From Apostichopus japonicus (lineage: Eukaryota; Echinodermata; Holothuroidea; Aspidochirotida; Stichopodidae): 64,000 nt of DNA. Of this stretch, positions 36,784 through 47,740 are shown piece by piece. The translations under genes were made by a program, and so were the position numbers. The stretch is from contig NC_092583.1 in the NCBI RefSeq assembly GCF_037975245.1, positions 5,739,264 through 5,803,263 on the forward strand, read 5' to 3'. The notes under the pieces are model-generated. The model did not search any database. It was not told where the DNA came from and saw only the letters and a list, made by a program, of their open reading frames with translations. Numbering within the stretch: the first letter of the stretch is position 1; the number at the start of each line of letters is the position of its first letter.

Positions 36784-39702
36784 TAAGTGTTTTATTTGTT
36801 TATTTGTACAAAACTTTTAGGAATTATTTCCACTGAAGAAAATGATTCCATAGATATGCATATAACTTGAACTAAGTGCATTGGCCATTTGGGCCGTGCA
36901 GTATATTTTATTATTTGTAATCACCTAAGATTAGAACTGAAAAGTCTAAACTTTATTAGTGTTAGAGAATATCGTGATGCATTATTAGTCGGCAAGACAC
37001 GAATAGTATTAGGCTAATATAGGCTAGCCTACTGTAGCCTAGGAGTAAGACTTCGCGGAGAGTTAACCCTTTTTGCAAATAATTTGCTTTATTCAAATTT
37101 AAGCCACTCCGATTGGCAATCTCTGAAATAAAGCCTACTTGGTATAATTTATGTTACTGTGGTAGCTACTAAAACTTCCAGATCGGCTGTCAGTTACATA
37201 TCAGCTGTGTAGTGTGTACCCATGCTACCATGAGTATACAAGCTTTAATTTCAATAATGATTATGTGTTTGAAATTGCTAGGTTACAAACAAAAAGAAAT
37301 ATTCAGGATAGGACTTTTCAGATTATCTGAAAGATATGTCCTGGGATTAGTCCCCTTACTAGTTAAAACACAAGGTAGCAAGGGAGTGGGGGGTCCCTGT
37401 CTTGTCCATTTTGGAGGATCAATTAAATTAATGAGTGTTACTTTATTATCTCTTCCTTTTTAGAGGTTTTCCCATATTTTTTTAATATATTGGTGCCGGG
37501 ATGTGCACAGACACTGCAGCAGGTCGAATATATGCTATAGGTAATCAGTTGGCCACCTGCCCATCACTTCATTGTCAGGAGGTTAGCTGTGTTGGCTAAT
37601 AATGTACGGTTTAATGGTCCTTTTTGCTGGTGATATTTTAATTATGCAAACATGTTCATGGTTATGGTATGAAATATTCATTAAACATTCTTCCACAGTA
37701 ATTAAGGTTGTTAATATATGCACAAAACAATGTTGCAATTAAATTAGTGCAGTTTAAACCATGGAGCTATAAACCTGGGATTATAGCTCCATGGTTAAAC
37801 CAAGTTTATATCATTTATATTAAATTTGCAATGTATTATCACATGTAGACACTGCTTGGTTATATATTGTAGTATTGCTAGAATGGTGACCAGAATGGAC
37901 CTAAAAACTAATATAGGCCCAGTGTAATCTCTTCGACAAATTTGAGGGTGGGTGAATAAATTTCTATTCAGGAGGATAGCTGCAGGTGTTGAGAGAAACA
38001 ATTGAAAAAAGAGCAAATAAAAATGCACAACAATTTGCTTTTGTTTTATCCCACATGTTATCATGAACTTATTTGACCAAATGTTAGGAGTATTTGGTAT
38101 AAGACCCTAATTTGAAAGAAAGGGATCCGAGAAGGTGGCTTAATCAATAGAAATATCAGGTTCATTTCAATTTCTGTAAGAGTCCTTGTAGGACACGAGT
38201 GGTGACAATTTCACCACCTAAGTATTTTTTTCATCGGCATTTCAGCAGGAGGCACTGATTATGATGGAATCTGCAATGGAAGTTGTGTAACATGTTTTTT
38301 AGATCCTAGCCCATAGGCTTTACATGTTAATGGAATACATATGGACCACCTTATGCGTTCAGCTTTTAAATGCTAGGCCTGGGTCGAAAATACTGTTCAC
38401 AAGCAGCACAGTTATCACTAAATCACTTTGTTTTTTTGTCATCTAAAAGCAATATTTGTTTGCATGACTGTAACTGCAAAGTCATTCACTATATGGATAT
38501 CAAGTTATCAACCGATGCTTAAAGTTTGCATCCCTTTGTTGGCCAGTGCAAGAGTATAAGGAGTATGTGTGGAGATTGCCCAGAGAATGAAAGATCTAGC
38601 TCATTCATTTGTTCTCAAAGTAATAATTTACTAAGCAAATATTAAAGATGATCATGATGGTGGTACATTCAGTAGACTTAATGACTCGCAGTACTGTCAG
38701 GAATTTTCATGTACTGCAGCCATAAACACAAATTCCGCTAAGAACACATTTTGGTATTTTTTTTAGCTGCGTATAATTAAAGCAACAGGAAAATCTTTAC
38801 ATAGGATTATCTGATATGAATTTCAAAATGAAAAGAAAACTGAATTGTGATATGAAGCAAGAATGACACATGAATTCCATAACAGAGTTCAGTAGTTGAA
38901 TTGTTGTCATAAAGAAGTATCCGAGAAAATGTCCTAGGTACGTACATTCATATGCAGTTCATAACTAAAGTACAAACAAAGCCATAGCCTTTTGTCCATA
39001 ATTCATCCCCAATGAACCCATATGCTTTTTTCAACATCTGTTTAAGTAAAATTTGCTACTTGGTTAATAACCAAGAAGTCTTTCCTTCCATATACTGTAA
39101 CCCTACAGTGTGAATTTCTGTCATTAATATAAAAAAAAATCTGCAAATTCCTTTCAAAGATTAATTTGTAACATTTCTAAATGCTTACAATATATAGATA
39201 CCAAAGTATATATGTTGTACCAATGTATGCTTCCTACATCAGTTAGGTGTAATTGCCCTGTCATCTCACTGACAGATTCCAAGGCAATTTTCTGACTAAC
39301 TATCAATCACTCATCCAGTTACTTATACATCTGTCCCCCCCCCCCCTACCCCACATTCAAAGGTGATGAAAATGGTTACCAGGCCTATGATAGTCCCTAG
39401 TGACAATTACCAGCTAGATTGTCAGCTAGATGGATCACTGCATGTGACTAGCATCTCACTTCAGAGATTTCCCATTGGATATAACAGTTGGGTTTGACAA
39501 GTCAGTAAGTATATAATAGGTTTGGTAATGAAGAAAAAGCTTGGTAACAGAGTCTTCCAGTGTGAGTTACAATAAAAATATAAAAATAAAACAATTGAAT
39601 GTTTAGCATAATTTTACAAAACTCAGATAAAAATCACTTGAACATCAGTTCGTATGATAAGATTGTGTATGGTTCTGAATGCTATTTTACTTCTTTTTTG
39701 AG
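36784..39702. other. Intron of integrase gene 2
   Basis: The H2C2 zinc-finger exon expected between the N-terminal and catalytic exons was not found here, so it is either lost or too decayed to see. Contains a hairpin at 37753-37799. The remaining sequence shows no repeat I could assign. Confidence 0.4.
37753..37799. repeat. Hairpin: inverted 16-bp arms with ~8-bp loop
   Basis: The arms 'aaccatggagctataa' (37757-37772) and 'ttatagctccatggtt' (37781-37796) are perfect reverse complements, extended outward by partial T/A matches, with loop 'acctggga'. No flanking duplication was identified. It may be a small foldback insertion. Confidence 0.85.
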
Positions 39703-39863
39703 ATGGGTGTGGATATGATTGGACCCCTTCCAGAGACCATCAATGGAAATAAGTACATCATATAAGCCCTATGTGACTATTTTTCAAAATGACCAGAGGC
39801 TGTTGCTGTAAGAAACAAAACAGCAAAAACTGTTGCAAACTTTCTGTTTGAAACCATGGCCAG
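39703..39863 (+). pseudogene. Integrase gene 2, catalytic exon 1 (first Asp)
   Basis: Follows acceptor 'cttcttttttgag' (ending 39702) and ends at donor 'ccag|gtaaat' in phase 2. It carries 'MGVDMIGPLPE', whose Asp is the first acidic residue of the retroviral-type integrase DDE triad, then a segment ending 'NKTAKTVANFLFETMA'. Two in-frame stops, TAA at 39763 and TGA at 39790, interrupt it; the second stands at a position usually occupied by tryptophan. The phase joins correctly to the exon at 40188, so the exon structure has been kept while the reading frame has decayed. Confidence 0.75.
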
Positions 39864-40187
39864 GTAAATATCCATCTACTTTTGTTTCTACTTTACATAG
39901 CATACATATGAAATTAGTTATGTAGACCTACAATTTGCACTGTTTTAACTGTGACCCAGAAAGCGGCCAAATGGTTACAGGAATTTATAGAAGTTGATTG
40001 TTAAGTTAATGTCAATAAAATGTTAGTGGGATATGGTCAGTGCTTTTAACTTACTTTTTTTTTTAAATCAGTGCTGAAATGATTTCCTGATTAAACCATG
40101 TAGCCATTCTGCAGATGCCAGTAGTTCATTACATTACTCGTAATCAATACTTTAACAATAGTTATTTAAATGTTTCCATTTATTTAG

Positions 40188-40477
40188 ATTTGGGTGCATG
40201 AAAATTGTCATCTCGGACCAGAGAGGAGAATTTGTTAATGCTCTGAACAAGTCCCTGTTTGACATGATAGGGGTAGACCACAGAGAATCCTCTAGCTACC
40301 ACCCACAGACCAATGGGCTTGATGAAAGATTCAACCAAACTCTGCAAAGGTCACTCATCAAGGTTGTCAATGAAGACCAACATGACTGAGATGAAATGCT
40401 GTCTTCAATTCTCATGGGGTACCATACAGCAAACATGGTTCAATAGGTCTTTCACCTTTTGCTGTGATGTTTGGAAG
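40188..40477 (+). pseudogene. Integrase gene 2, catalytic exon 2 (second Asp and Glu)
   Basis: Entered in phase 2 from 39863 after acceptor 'catttatttag'. Reads 'FGCMKIVISDQRGEFVN', holding the second catalytic Asp, then 'GVDHRESSSYHPQTNGLDER', whose final Glu lies 35 residues after that Asp: the DD35E spacing of integrases. A TGA at 40387 again replaces a probable tryptophan. A one-base shift near 40425-40430 follows before a 'GLSPFAVMFG'-like segment typical of the end of the core. The donor is 'ggaag|gtttgt' at 40477/40478. The triad residues are intact although the gene is broken. Confidence 0.8.
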
Positions 40478-41054
40478 GTTTGTAATAATTTAAACCTACC
40501 ATTGCTGAATAGAGATTTACATTTGCTAAGGCCATATACAGAGAAAAAGCAATCAGGGATAAGAGAGTTTGGACAAATCTTGCATAGCTACACCAGTCCC
40601 CTGTACGATAAAATCTAATTTGACACATCCCAGGTCCTGGGAAAAACCGCTAAATAGAGGACCATCAATAACCCAATTTAAGTTACAATATCTAAACAAA
40701 TAAATATTAACCCTGTATATGGTACACTCTGCAGCAAGTACAAAATATGAACATTTATTAAACTGTAAATGCATGCCCATTAATTTAAAAGATACATGCA
40801 ATTAATGCCACTGACATTGGTTTTGTTTTTCATATACTATATATTTATCATAATTGGCTGGTATGCAAGTTGGACCTATAACAGCACATAATATATAAGG
40901 GTTTCATATTTGTGCTGGTTTGAGTATGTGATGTGACTCAAATTTCTGGTTCAATGGTCTTAATAGTGAAAATAAAATCTATAAAAATTTATTTATTCTT
41001 CAGTCAACAAAGTGTTGTGAATAATTGAATGTTAATTTATCTTCATATTACCAG

Positions 41055-41238
41055 TCGACATTGAAGACTCCATTGTCCAACCAGAAGCTCCTACTACAGA
41101 CTGCAGCGATGCACAGCGGGAGAGGTTTTTCAACTCATGTCACCGTCGCGGGACATAATCAAAAGTGTTGTGAAAGAAAATATTGGCAAAGCCCAAGAAC
41201 GGCAAAAAAAAGAATTTGGATAATAGGCACCAAAAAAG
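41055..41238 (+). pseudogene. Integrase gene 2, linker exon
   Basis: Bounded by acceptor 'tcatattaccag' and donor 'aaaaag|gtaact'. The open patches read 'DIEDSIVQPEAPTTDC' and, in another frame, a helical 'VVKENIGKAQERQKKEF' stretch that matches the charged linker between integrase core and GPY/F domain. At least two frame changes are needed, so it is decayed. The phase relation with the preceding exon is not clean, consistent with indels. Confidence 0.5.
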
Positions 41239-41346
41239 GTAACTATATAATGCCATGTTGTACATTGAAGTTGTAGTTAAATGAATGGCAACATATGCAT
41301 TGTATTATGATGTTTACGTATATCTGCTGGATTTTATTTTATTCAG

Positions 41347-41551
41347 AGCTTCGAAGTTGGTTCCAGTGTTCTCGTACAGAATTCTAGAAAGGATGCTCGA
41401 ATAGGAGGGAAGCTTGAAAACTCTTGGCTAATTGGGCCGTATGAAGTGAAGGCTGTGAATGAGAAAGGACTGTACACACTTATGAACAGTACCACAGGCC
41501 TTCCTCAGAAGAAGAAATTCAATTCAAATTTACTTAAAGAATTTTGCACAA
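41347..41551 (+). pseudogene. Integrase gene 2, GPY/F-domain exon
   Basis: Follows 'ttttattcag' and ends at donor 'cacaa|gtaaga', leaving phase 1. Its 68 codons are fully open: 'SFEVGSSVLVQNSRK', 'GGKLENSWLIGPYEV', 'NEKGLYTL' and 'KKFNSNLLKEF'. This is the GPY/F module (with the G-P-Y-E-V signature) found C-terminal to integrase cores of gypsy-like elements and Ginger1 transposases, where it aids multimerisation or DNA contact. The exon itself shows no damage, in contrast to the core exons. Confidence 0.8.
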
Positions 41552-41984
41552 GTAAGATTTCTTTGCAGTATTTTTTTTTGGAGGGGGGGGGGGTGGGGGA
41601 GGAGGAGGATTGGCATGATTCCTCCAGAATTTCCTTAAAAATAATCAGCAACTTAATCAGTTCTGAGTATTTGCTGGCTTATGTGAGGGTAAAGGACACA
41701 ATAAATCAGTTTCGACTTAATGGCCTAGGAAATTAACCATTCAACAATAATAAAGACAGGAATAAGTTAATTAGAAGAAAACTTCAGTTTCCTGACAATT
41801 GTTTTCAGAAATAAAATTTCATTTGTTTTAGTTTCGAGAAGATAATTTTATGTGACGCAGTTTGAAACTCTGCAATTTAATGTTCAACTTCTGAAGAGCA
41901 GCTTTCCTGGCTTTGATAATAATCGTAACCTATTCATTCATGCTGGCGTGTGTGTGCGTGTCTTTGTACCGCCCACATTGTAAA
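41552..41984. other. Intron, G-rich tract then AT-rich sequence
   Basis: A poly-T/poly-G run at 41568-41606 creates part of the ORF 41446-41736. Nothing else was recognised. Confidence 0.4.
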
Positions 41985-42377
41985 CACGATATCTCAAGAA
42001 TCGAAGCTTAGATTGATCCCATAGTTTGTGCAAAAGAGTACATTGTTGAGTACAAGAAGCGTATTGTATTGTTTGAGGTCAAAGGTCAAATTTTGAAACC
42101 TTGTAAACATGGTATCTCAATATTGGAAGCTTGGGCAGATCTCGTACTTGGTAAGATAGTGCATAACATTGACTAAAAGAAACTGTTTGATTTTGTCGGA
42201 GGTCATAAAGGTCATTTGAAGTCAAAAAATGCCAAACAGTTACCTCACTCCCCTCTAACCTGTCCCTACACTAACGCACCTTCCTAAACATAATATCTCA
42301 GAAGCTTGGAACGATCGCATATATGATATGTAATTGTACAACATTGAGTACAGAAGCCTAATGTTGTGGGCCAAGGT
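41945..42377 (-). repeat. Dispersed 'gatatctcaag...aaggtca' repeat fragment
   Basis: Three 140-150-bp sub-units start with 'aacacgatatctcaagaatc', 'aacatggtatctcaatattg' and 'aacataatatctcagaagc' (41991, 42106, 42285). They contain 'gaggtcaaaggtca' and continue beyond the transposon at 42378-43266 as 'gccgaggtcaatggatcg'. The family is the one at 1-480 and 46420. Confidence 0.65.
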
Positions 42378-43117
42378 CATAGGTGTACGGGACCATTTTA
42401 GCTTGGGGGGGGTAGAAAGTATTTTGCCCGAAAGTTCCTGTGACACTATCTAAGCGGAGCGCCACCATCGGTTGGCGCATACCGTACAAGAAAATTTTTG
42501 GCAAAAAAAAGCTTCTCAGATTGCCGGAAATGGCACATCTGAGGCCTTGCAAGTTGCATATAAACATGCTTTATTTTACAATCTCACATTTTAGAAATTG
42601 ACACTTCCCCAAAAATTTGGCAAATTAGAAGAAGTAAAAATGGTTACATCACTTTGAAGAGGAAATATAGGACAGTATATTTTTTAAGCTCATATTTAGT
42701 TACCGTATTTATTATTTTAACACAGTACTCAGCTACCGCCAGAAAAACATACATTGTTCAACGACGCGTAGGCGGGATGATGTCGCTGTGTCGGGTGAGA
42801 CTGCAATTTGTCTCACAAAACAGTATAAAATGTAACAAGAATATGATTGACCTGTACTATTAGGCTTGTAGGCACTCCCCCCCCACCTTCCATTCCATCA
42901 AAAAGAAAATGTTTCTTATATACACTCATGTCGGAGATGTCCAGGTATACAGTTGACTGGTTAGAAAAAAAATTGATCGTGCAAAAAGCATGGTAGCCCA
43001 GGTGAGCTGCGCTTACGGTGGTGTTACACGGAAATATTCGGGCATCATGATGCTAAATAAAGAAAATCAATGAATTGTCGGGCAAAAATTTGAAGAAGAT
43101 TTGGGCAAGCTACTGCA

Positions 43118-43171
<54 letters not shown>

Positions 43172-43266
43172 CCTCTTAGGCTGCCCGAATTTTTCAGGAC
43201 TTTTGCCCGAATTTCTTGTCCTCTGGAAATTTGTTTTTTAAGACTGCCCCGCCTCGTACGCCTATG
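42378..43266. mobile_element. 889-bp TIR element with 8-bp duplication
   Basis: The ends are 'cataggtgtacggg' and, on the other strand, 'cataggcgtacgagg'. Flanking octamers 'gccaaggt' (42370-42377) and 'gccgaggt' (43267-43274) differ at one base, as expected for an ageing duplication. The interior contains the inverted form of the shared subterminal motif ('gcggagcgccaccatcggtt' at about 42454) and a (TA)n tract at 43119-43165. No transposase ORF is present. Likely a non-autonomous hAT-like element. Confidence 0.8.
43119..43165. repeat. (TA)n microsatellite
   Basis: About 23 TA dinucleotides in the TIR element 42378-43266. The run length may vary between individuals or be mis-assembled. Confidence 0.9.
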
Positions 43267-43520
43267 GCCGAGGTCAATGGATCGTTTGAGGGTTCAAATT
43301 GTGAAAACCATGTTTTACACAATATTTCAAAAGGACAGATGTCATATTGAGTATGTTGATGTATCATATTTAGTAAATGAAACCTGTTGTTGAGGTCATC
43401 ATCATTTCAGGATAGCCTGTAATATTGCAAATTTAGTGTTTGTCACATCACGCTGCTTTACTAAGATCGAGTAAGTTGTACACCCTAACTATAAATTATG
43501 TCAGATTCATGAGAAAAAAA
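43267..43520. repeat. Continuation of the dispersed repeat after the TIR insertion
   Basis: 'gaggtcatcatcattt' and 'gtgtttgtcacatcacgctg' followed by 'actaagatcgagtaagttg' correspond to the sequence at 46770-46850 ('ctgtttgtcactttttgctg', 'actaagatcaagtgtgtcag'), showing that both are copies of one family. Confidence 0.55.
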
Positions 43521-43633
43521 ACTCATGTTACATCATTGAATTAATGCTATTTGAAAGAAGTACATGGCATTGCTCACAATATTGCTAGTAATATTATAAT
43601 AATATTCCCAAGGAATTTTCTGTGCTATGATAG

Positions 43634-43692
43634 CTGAAGGAGAGCGGGAATCCCTTACACTGGCCAAGTGGCGAGTTTTCAAAAAAGAATTC
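43634..43692 (+). CDS. Exon downstream of the GPY/F exon (phase-consistent)
   Basis: A 59-nt exon between 'ctatgatag' and donor 'gaattc|gtaagg'. Entering with two bases (after the single leftover base of 41551) and leaving in phase 0, it reads (T)EGERESLTLAKWRVFKKEF without stops. The acceptor lacks a strong pyrimidine tract, so this is the weakest of the set. It could join the GPY/F exon to the exons at 43771 and 45035, or belong to an independent host gene. Confidence 0.4.
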
Positions 43693-43770
43693 GTAAGGCC
43701 TATTTTTACAATTCATGGTTAAGTAAGTTTCCAGTGTGCTATTATTGTGTTCTTTGCTTTGATTCAACAG

Positions 43771-43853
43771 AGATCTGTGTGCAACAGTTTTTCTTCAAGT
43801 TCTACGAAGCAGTTGTCTGACCAATTGAAGAAACTCAAAAAGTTTGAAGTACA
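43771..43853 (+). CDS. Exon of integrase gene 2 C-terminus or of a host gene
   Basis: Bounded by 'tttgctttgattcaacag' and 'aagtaca|gtaagt', both near consensus. Only one frame is open: 27 codons reading 'RSVCNSFSSSSTKQLSDQLK' then 'KLKKFEV', plus two leftover bases. Those two bases complete a Gln codon with the first base of the exon at 45035, and the joined frame continues without interruption. This is good evidence that both are genuine exons. Confidence 0.55.
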
Positions 43854-43859
43854 GTAAGT

Positions 43860-44420
43860 GTTAAATATTTCATTAAAGTGGGATTATATGCACTCCATAA
43901 TCATGCACTTACTGATACCAACCTCAGTGGTATACATTGGCAGTTACAAGCAAAATTTTGTAGTGATTAAGCAACTCTCAAAATTCAAGCAGAAACAAAT
44001 ATTGATTAATATTAATGATAAAGGTGCTCTACCTGTTACCTGTCATCATCGCTCGGCCAAACGCTTTTAGATGTTTCGCTACTTGTTTCAAACTTTTGTT
44101 GTGCTATATAGTAATGATATGTATACTTTCAATGGTTAAGCATTGCATTTAAAAGGAACTTTTTATTGAAAAATGGGATCCAGTCCTTCTGGTCATATCA
44201 TTGTTTGTAAGTTTATCGCCCTAAGCCTTGCCTTGTCATGAATTTTACTTTCTGTGATTGAGTGCTTGAACTGTTGGCCTGTCCTGCCAGAAAATTTGAA
44301 TCTAACACTGACTTACGTCAAGACGTGACCTTAGTGCTGCACATAGGTCACACTTGATCAGATCTCACTCTAAGCTTGGCCTTGATACAATACACAGGAA
44401 TGCGTACAGACTTCAATAGG
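43860..44420. other. Intron, no feature recognised
   Basis: The ORF 43858-44070 runs on from the exon donor and is read-through of intron sequence. Confidence 0.4.
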
Positions 44421-44885
44421 CTATCAACTTGCCTTACTGTATATCTGAATGCTCGCATGCTCAAGGAGGATCAGATCCCACACTTGGGGATTCAAGTTGC
44501 TATACTCTGACTAATCGCATGCTTAAGGAGGATCAAGCAGACCCCACAAATGAGGTGATCAACTTGCTAGTCTGAATCTCACATGCTCAAGTAGGACGAA
44601 ACCTACAAGGGCGATCAAGTTTGCATTCTCGCATGCTCAAGGATGATCAGACCCTACAATTTGGGTGATCAACGTCCTTTAGTATAAATTATTACATGGT
44701 TAAGGAGGATCAGACCCACAAGGGCGAACAACATGCTAGTCTGAATATACTCTATACATGCTCACGGTGGATTAGACCCACAATTGGGGGATCAATTTGC
44801 TACAGTCTGAATGCTCGCATGCTCATGGAGGATCAGATCTGCATTTGTGGCAATAAACAATATTGCTAGTCTGAATGCTTTACCT
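44420..44885 (+). repeat. Degenerate minisatellite, ~66-bp unit, about 7 copies
   Basis: Units share 'gcatgctcaaggaggatcag', 'acccacaa.tgggggatcaa' and 'ttgctagtctgaatgct'. Starts can be placed near 44455, 44518, 44585, 44628, 44696, 44758 and 44817. Unit length ranges from about 45 to 70 bp with many substitutions, so it is old. It lies in the intron between 43853 and 45035. Confidence 0.8.
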
Positions 44886-45034
44886 TGTTATTACCGAATG
44901 CTGCAACATACATTAATTTGAAGTACCCATTTTGTAATGATTGCTGAAATCATGTTTTCACAGTAATATTTACTTTCTATTTAATTTCTGTAACTTTGAA
45001 GCAATGCTTACTATTCATGCGTCCTTTTCTGCAG

Positions 45035-45160
45035 GCTGAATTACCTCAATGACGTTCTTGTCTCTCATGCTGTGGACCATCTCTACCACCTTGTCACAGG
45101 TTGCACCGAAACAGAAGCTGAAGCAGCCTGTAGTCAACTGGGCAAAAGCTTACCAAAGTA
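45035..45160 (+). CDS. Exon with UBA/CUE-like segment
   Basis: Follows the strong acceptor 'tgcgtccttttctgcag'. In the frame fixed by 43853 it reads LNYLNDVLVSHAVDHLYHL, then VTGCTETEAEAACSQLGKSL, and then either ends at TAA (45158-45160) or splices at 'ccaaa|gtaatg'. The 'VTGCTETEAEAACSQLG' run resembles the first half of UBA/CUE-type ubiquitin-binding helices (x-T-G-C/A-s-x-x-E-A-x-x-A-L). The 'YLNDVLVSHAVDHL' part could instead be read as the start of an Ulp1-like domain, as in the other integrase gene. Neither assignment is secure. No stops or shifts mar it, unlike the integrase core upstream, which favours a separate living gene. Confidence 0.5.
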
Positions 45161-46400
45161 ATGATCCTGATGCACAATTATCTTTTCAATATGATATGTG
45201 GTGTAAACATGCAATTTTTTAGCTTGAATGTGGTTACTTATTAACTTCTCTATTCAGTCAATAACTTTAAACTTTTATGTATAGGTATAGGTTGGTGCCA
45301 AGGGTCAGAGCATTTCACCAGGATATGAGGGGAGGCTATCCAAGCTGAATATGATGAGGTTGGAGATGATCAGGTGTTTGAGTATAACAACCAGTGGTTA
45401 AGACAAGAACTTGATAATTTGTGATAAAAAGGTTTCTTTCATGCATATCGTTATTGTTTGTCCCCCCACCACACTGATAGACAATTCCAGAAAAAAAAAA
45501 CCCGCTTAAAGTTTAAGTATGTTTATATGTGCAAGATAGATTAAAAATAGCAAGCAACAAAAAAAGCAAAGCATAAAATGCCGTCAGATTTTTGCACTTT
45601 TTGGAACCGGCAATAAGTGTCCTTATATTAAGCAATATTTAATTCACACATTCCCTCTGTTCAAACCACACTAGATTGGTTTGAATTCAATTCATAACCC
45701 CCCCCCCTTCTCACACACACACTTCCTCCCCCTCCATATATATCAAAGGGTCTGTTTTTCTAGCTCCCCCTGGCAAGCAGAAAATGTGCACACAATTAGT
45801 ATACTGAATAGAATTAGTATTTCTATTATCTTATAATGCATAAGTAATGTCATTGTAAGGTTGAATCAAGAGCAATGTTCCCAGAGAACTCCAGTCAGAA
45901 TGATGGTATAAGTACATCCTGTGATTGTTTTTGTTGTTTGTGAAGTTCAAAGGACTCTAAGGTGACAAAATTCTAACAAAAATCTCACATAACAAGCATA
46001 TATTTTACCACACGTAGAAATTAAGTTGTTCTAATGGTAGTTGTAATCTATAAACTCATGTGTCACATCCAGGACAGTAAATGGCAGTTAGTTCGTCTTT
46101 CTTCAGGTAAATGGAATTTTTACATTCACCATCTAATTTTTTAAATTCTGTTCTGCTATGCTTTGCTTTGGTCACACGAGTAGGTACTAATTAACAGAAA
46201 ACTGGCTAAAACAAGCAGAACAATTATCTTTCCAAGATGAGGGAAGCCAGCTCACTTGATATAGCATACATTCGTTGTTAGTTCTAAGCATAAACATAGA
46301 GTCGTGACAGTATGGGTTAGAAAAAATGATTTGTCATATTACGTCATCTCAATATCAATGCTTAATTTTTTTGCTGATTTAATAAACCTATGCGTTAATT
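45161..46400. other. Gap; one possible decayed exon
   Basis: The stretch 45283-45425 begins after 'tttatgtatag' and is open for about 45 codons in one frame ('GTKGQSISPGYEGRLSKLNM'-like), but it has a stop and no clear donor. Otherwise AT-rich sequence with a poly-C run at 45699-45708. Confidence 0.3.
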
Positions 46401-47000
46401 TTTGTGTGTGGTATGACACCTGGCTTCGAACACGCTATCTCAAGAAGGGAAGCTTGGAAAATGTAAGATTTGGTATGTATGTGAATCATATTGATTATAT
46501 CCTATATTTTTGGGGTGGATGTCAAAGGGTAAACAGGGTTCAAGTTGTGAAAACCTTGTAAAAATAGAAGTTCAAGAAAGGAAGCTGAACAGATATCATA
46601 TTTAGTCTGGAAGTATACCACATGGCTAAAAGAGGCCTTTGTTATTGTGGAGATTAACAGTGGTCAAATTTTGTAAACCTTTAAAACTTGATATCTCAAG
46701 ATAAGGAAGATGGAAGAAATCTCATATTTACTGTAGTATGTATCACATTGAGTGAGTACAAGCAGGCTATCAGTGGTCATTTGTGTCAGCATCTGTCATT
46801 GTGAATATACTGTTTGTCACTTTTTGCTGTATGACTAAGATCAAGTGTGTCAGTATGTCCCATTCATATGAAATGATACTCATGTTGGATCATAGAAACC
46901 ACAACCTGGTTTATGCATACATGCTACTTGACAGCTGTCCTCATATGCCATTCAAGTATATCAAGGCAAGTTACAACTGGGATATAGTTTCTTTATCTGT
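46400..47000. repeat. Dispersed repeat copies of the 'tatctcaag' family
   Basis: Four 130-140-bp sub-units containing 'acacgctatctcaagaagg', 'aaatagaagttcaagaaag', 'ttgatatctcaagataagg' and a distal 'ctgtttgtcacttttt' part. It corresponds to 41985-42377 plus 43267-43520. The ORFs 46304-46561 and 46783-47031 lie in it and are not supported as genes. Confidence 0.6.
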
Positions 47001-47053
47001 GATGCATTATGTAGTTGTTGCAACTGAATAAGCGTTTTCGTAGAAAAGGTCTT

Positions 47054-47625
47054 GTATCATGAAGGTTAACTAAAATCTCAATTAAAGATGCAGAAGTAGA
47101 ACGCACTCATCATACAGTATATCTAGGTGTTTGTATTGATGACAAACTAAGTTTCACTGGTCATATAAGCAGAATACTTAAACGGGTGTACTTCATAGTC
47201 TCAACTCTATCGTATATAGTTCCATATTTTCATGTTGATGTAAGGAAAAGAGTTTTTACTGCCAATATCTTACCACACATAATATATGCTGTTTCTGCTT
47301 GGTATCACTTTTTACTAATTAAAGATAATAAGAGAATTTTTTTAAAGTATTGTTCTAGAATTTTTAATATAGATTTTAACTTTCTTATGAGTACTGTAAA
47401 CAATGCTGCTAAAAATGAGTTCATTAGAAGTGTAAATTGCATACAGAGAAATGACAGACATTCTTTGCATACCGAACTTAACTCTCTACTTTGAGAAACT
47501 ATACTAGGTATAATCTGAGAAACAAAGCAATGACACCAAAATTCAGAATTAATGTGTATAGAAATAGTTTTATTTATCGTGCTGCTATTTATTTACAAAA
47601 TGGTAATCTGGATAATTTATTGTAG
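47054..47625 (+). mobile_element. 5'-truncated non-LTR retrotransposon, RT C-terminal part
   Basis: An open reading frame around 47063-47494 encodes 'VERTHHTVYLGVCIDDKLSF' and 'ILPHIIYAVSAWYHF', the 'YLGV.ID..L....HI' block and 'ILP.I.Y....W' block that follow the catalytic core in LINE reverse transcriptases. After TGA at about 47492 a shifted frame continues as 'TRYNLRNKAMTPKF' and 'RNSFIYRAAIYLQ', typical of the extreme C-terminus of CR1/L2/jockey-like ORF2. The catalytic YADD region is missing, so the copy is dead on arrival. It is followed by a 'tatatgtatgtatgtgtg' simple repeat at 47650-47735 that may represent its 3' tail. Confidence 0.8.
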
Positions 47626-47644
47626 ACAGCTGCACTTGTACGTT

Positions 47645-47740
47645 TTGTATATATATATGTATGTATGTATGTGTGTTTGTATGGGTGTTTATATATGTAT
47701 ATGTATGTATGTGTATATATGTGTATTTTTATTTTCAGTG
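47645..47740 (+). repeat. (TATG)n/(TGTA)n microsatellite
   Basis: Imperfect 'tatatgtatgtatg' and 'gtatgtgtatatatgtg' runs immediately after the LINE remnant. Confidence 0.85.
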
